Assembly (NCBI GenBank): GCA_002352705.1
Contig: DEIW01000191.1
Location: forward strand, 233 to 6,653
Length of the DNA stretch: 6,421 bases
Reading direction: 5' to 3'
Source of the DNA: Bacteroidales bacterium UBA2764
GTDB lineage: Bacteria; Bacteroidota; Bacteroidia; Bacteroidales; Paludibacteraceae
Shown here piece after piece: positions 6,249 to 6,421 of this stretch (its first letter is position 1; each line of letters opens with the position of its first letter). Position numbers and translations under genes: made by a program. The notes below the pieces were generated by a model. That model did no database searches. It saw only the letters and a program-made list of their open reading frames with translations, and was not told the DNA's origin.

Positions 6249-6421
6249 CTTGAACCTCATTGTAGAAATTCTTCATGTAGTACGGCGCACATACCTGTTC
6301 CGCTGTTCTGGTAGCCGTTACAGAGGCGGTCTTGTTGATAGCATGGCCGGTAGTTGACTTGTCCTCATTCCAGAAGCCGCGATTAAGCCATGAGTTGATA
6401 ACGGTTCCTTTGTCGCCGTTA
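6127..6421 (-). CDS. C-terminal 97 residues of an unrecognised protein, 5' end outside window
   Basis: The minus frame is open from the right edge (first full codon 6418-6420) to a TAA at 6127-6129. I do not recognise the main part, which begins NGDKGTVINSWLNRGF and contains aromatic and Thr/Asn-rich stretches. The last 25-30 residues (LPKNQKILKAGQLLIKKPDG, then SLYGLDGIRR) follow the layout of a tail often seen on Bacteroidales surface or secreted proteins: K-x-x-x-x-GQ-[hydrophobic]3, a turn, then a YxLxGxR-like end. This makes real coding likely and suggests an exported protein. It is convergent with, and overlaps by 122 bp, the second permease gene. No terminator hairpin is seen between the two. 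Other minus frames are closed in this stretch. Identity needs the upstream sequence. Confidence 0.7.
   Translation of the reverse strand, partial: NGDKGTVINSWLNRGFWNEDKSTTGHAINKTASVTATRTAEQVCAPYYMKNFYNEVQAIESVSPALELPKNQKILKAGQLLIKKPDGSLYGLDGIRR

Noticed and set aside
6241..6254. Inverted repeat TTCAA-TAGC-TTGAA at the permease stop as a terminator
   Set aside because: The stem is only five pairs, AT-rich, with no T-run on either strand, and it lies inside the minus-strand coding sequence.

Overview
The window looks like a chromosomal piece from a member of the Bacteroidota, most likely Bacteroidales. Three things point there. The promoter elements read TTTG-N20-TAATTTTG, which is the -33/-7 type of this phylum rather than -35/-10. 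Purine-rich ribosome binding sites are absent or weak. The protein at the right edge ends in a tail of the kind common on Bacteroidales secreted proteins.

Layout. Bases 1-393 (minus, running off the left edge) hold the first 131 codons of a ClpB-type Hsp100 disaggregase that starts directly at the first AAA+ domain. Bases 453-483 hold an intrinsic terminator for the gene upstream of it, a small PlsC-like acyltransferase (488-1132, minus). Bases 1133-1268 are a compact divergent promoter region. From about 1278 to 6248 runs a tight four-gene plus-strand operon: a TolC-type outer-membrane channel, a HlyD-type periplasmic adaptor, and two ABC-2 permeases, with gaps of 8, 8 and 2 bp. Bases 6127-6421 (minus, running off the right edge) encode the last 97 residues of an unrecognised protein. 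That reading frame overlaps the 3' end of the second permease by 122 bp on the opposite strand.

How the genes work together. The four-gene operon has the parts of a tripartite exporter that would carry a substrate from the inner membrane through the adaptor and TolC channel to the outside, as in the YbhG/YbhS/YbhR and YhiI/YhhJ systems of enterobacteria. No ATP-binding subunit is encoded in the window, so the two permeases must borrow one or work in a way not seen here. The acyltransferase is divergent from this operon and could be lipid-related, but a functional link is not shown.

The points most worth checking are the convergent coding overlap at the right end, the N-domain-less ClpB start, the missing ATPase, and the two promoters of identical architecture, one of which predicts a leaderless acyltransferase mRNA. 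I see no RNA genes, CRISPR, insertion sequences or long repeats.
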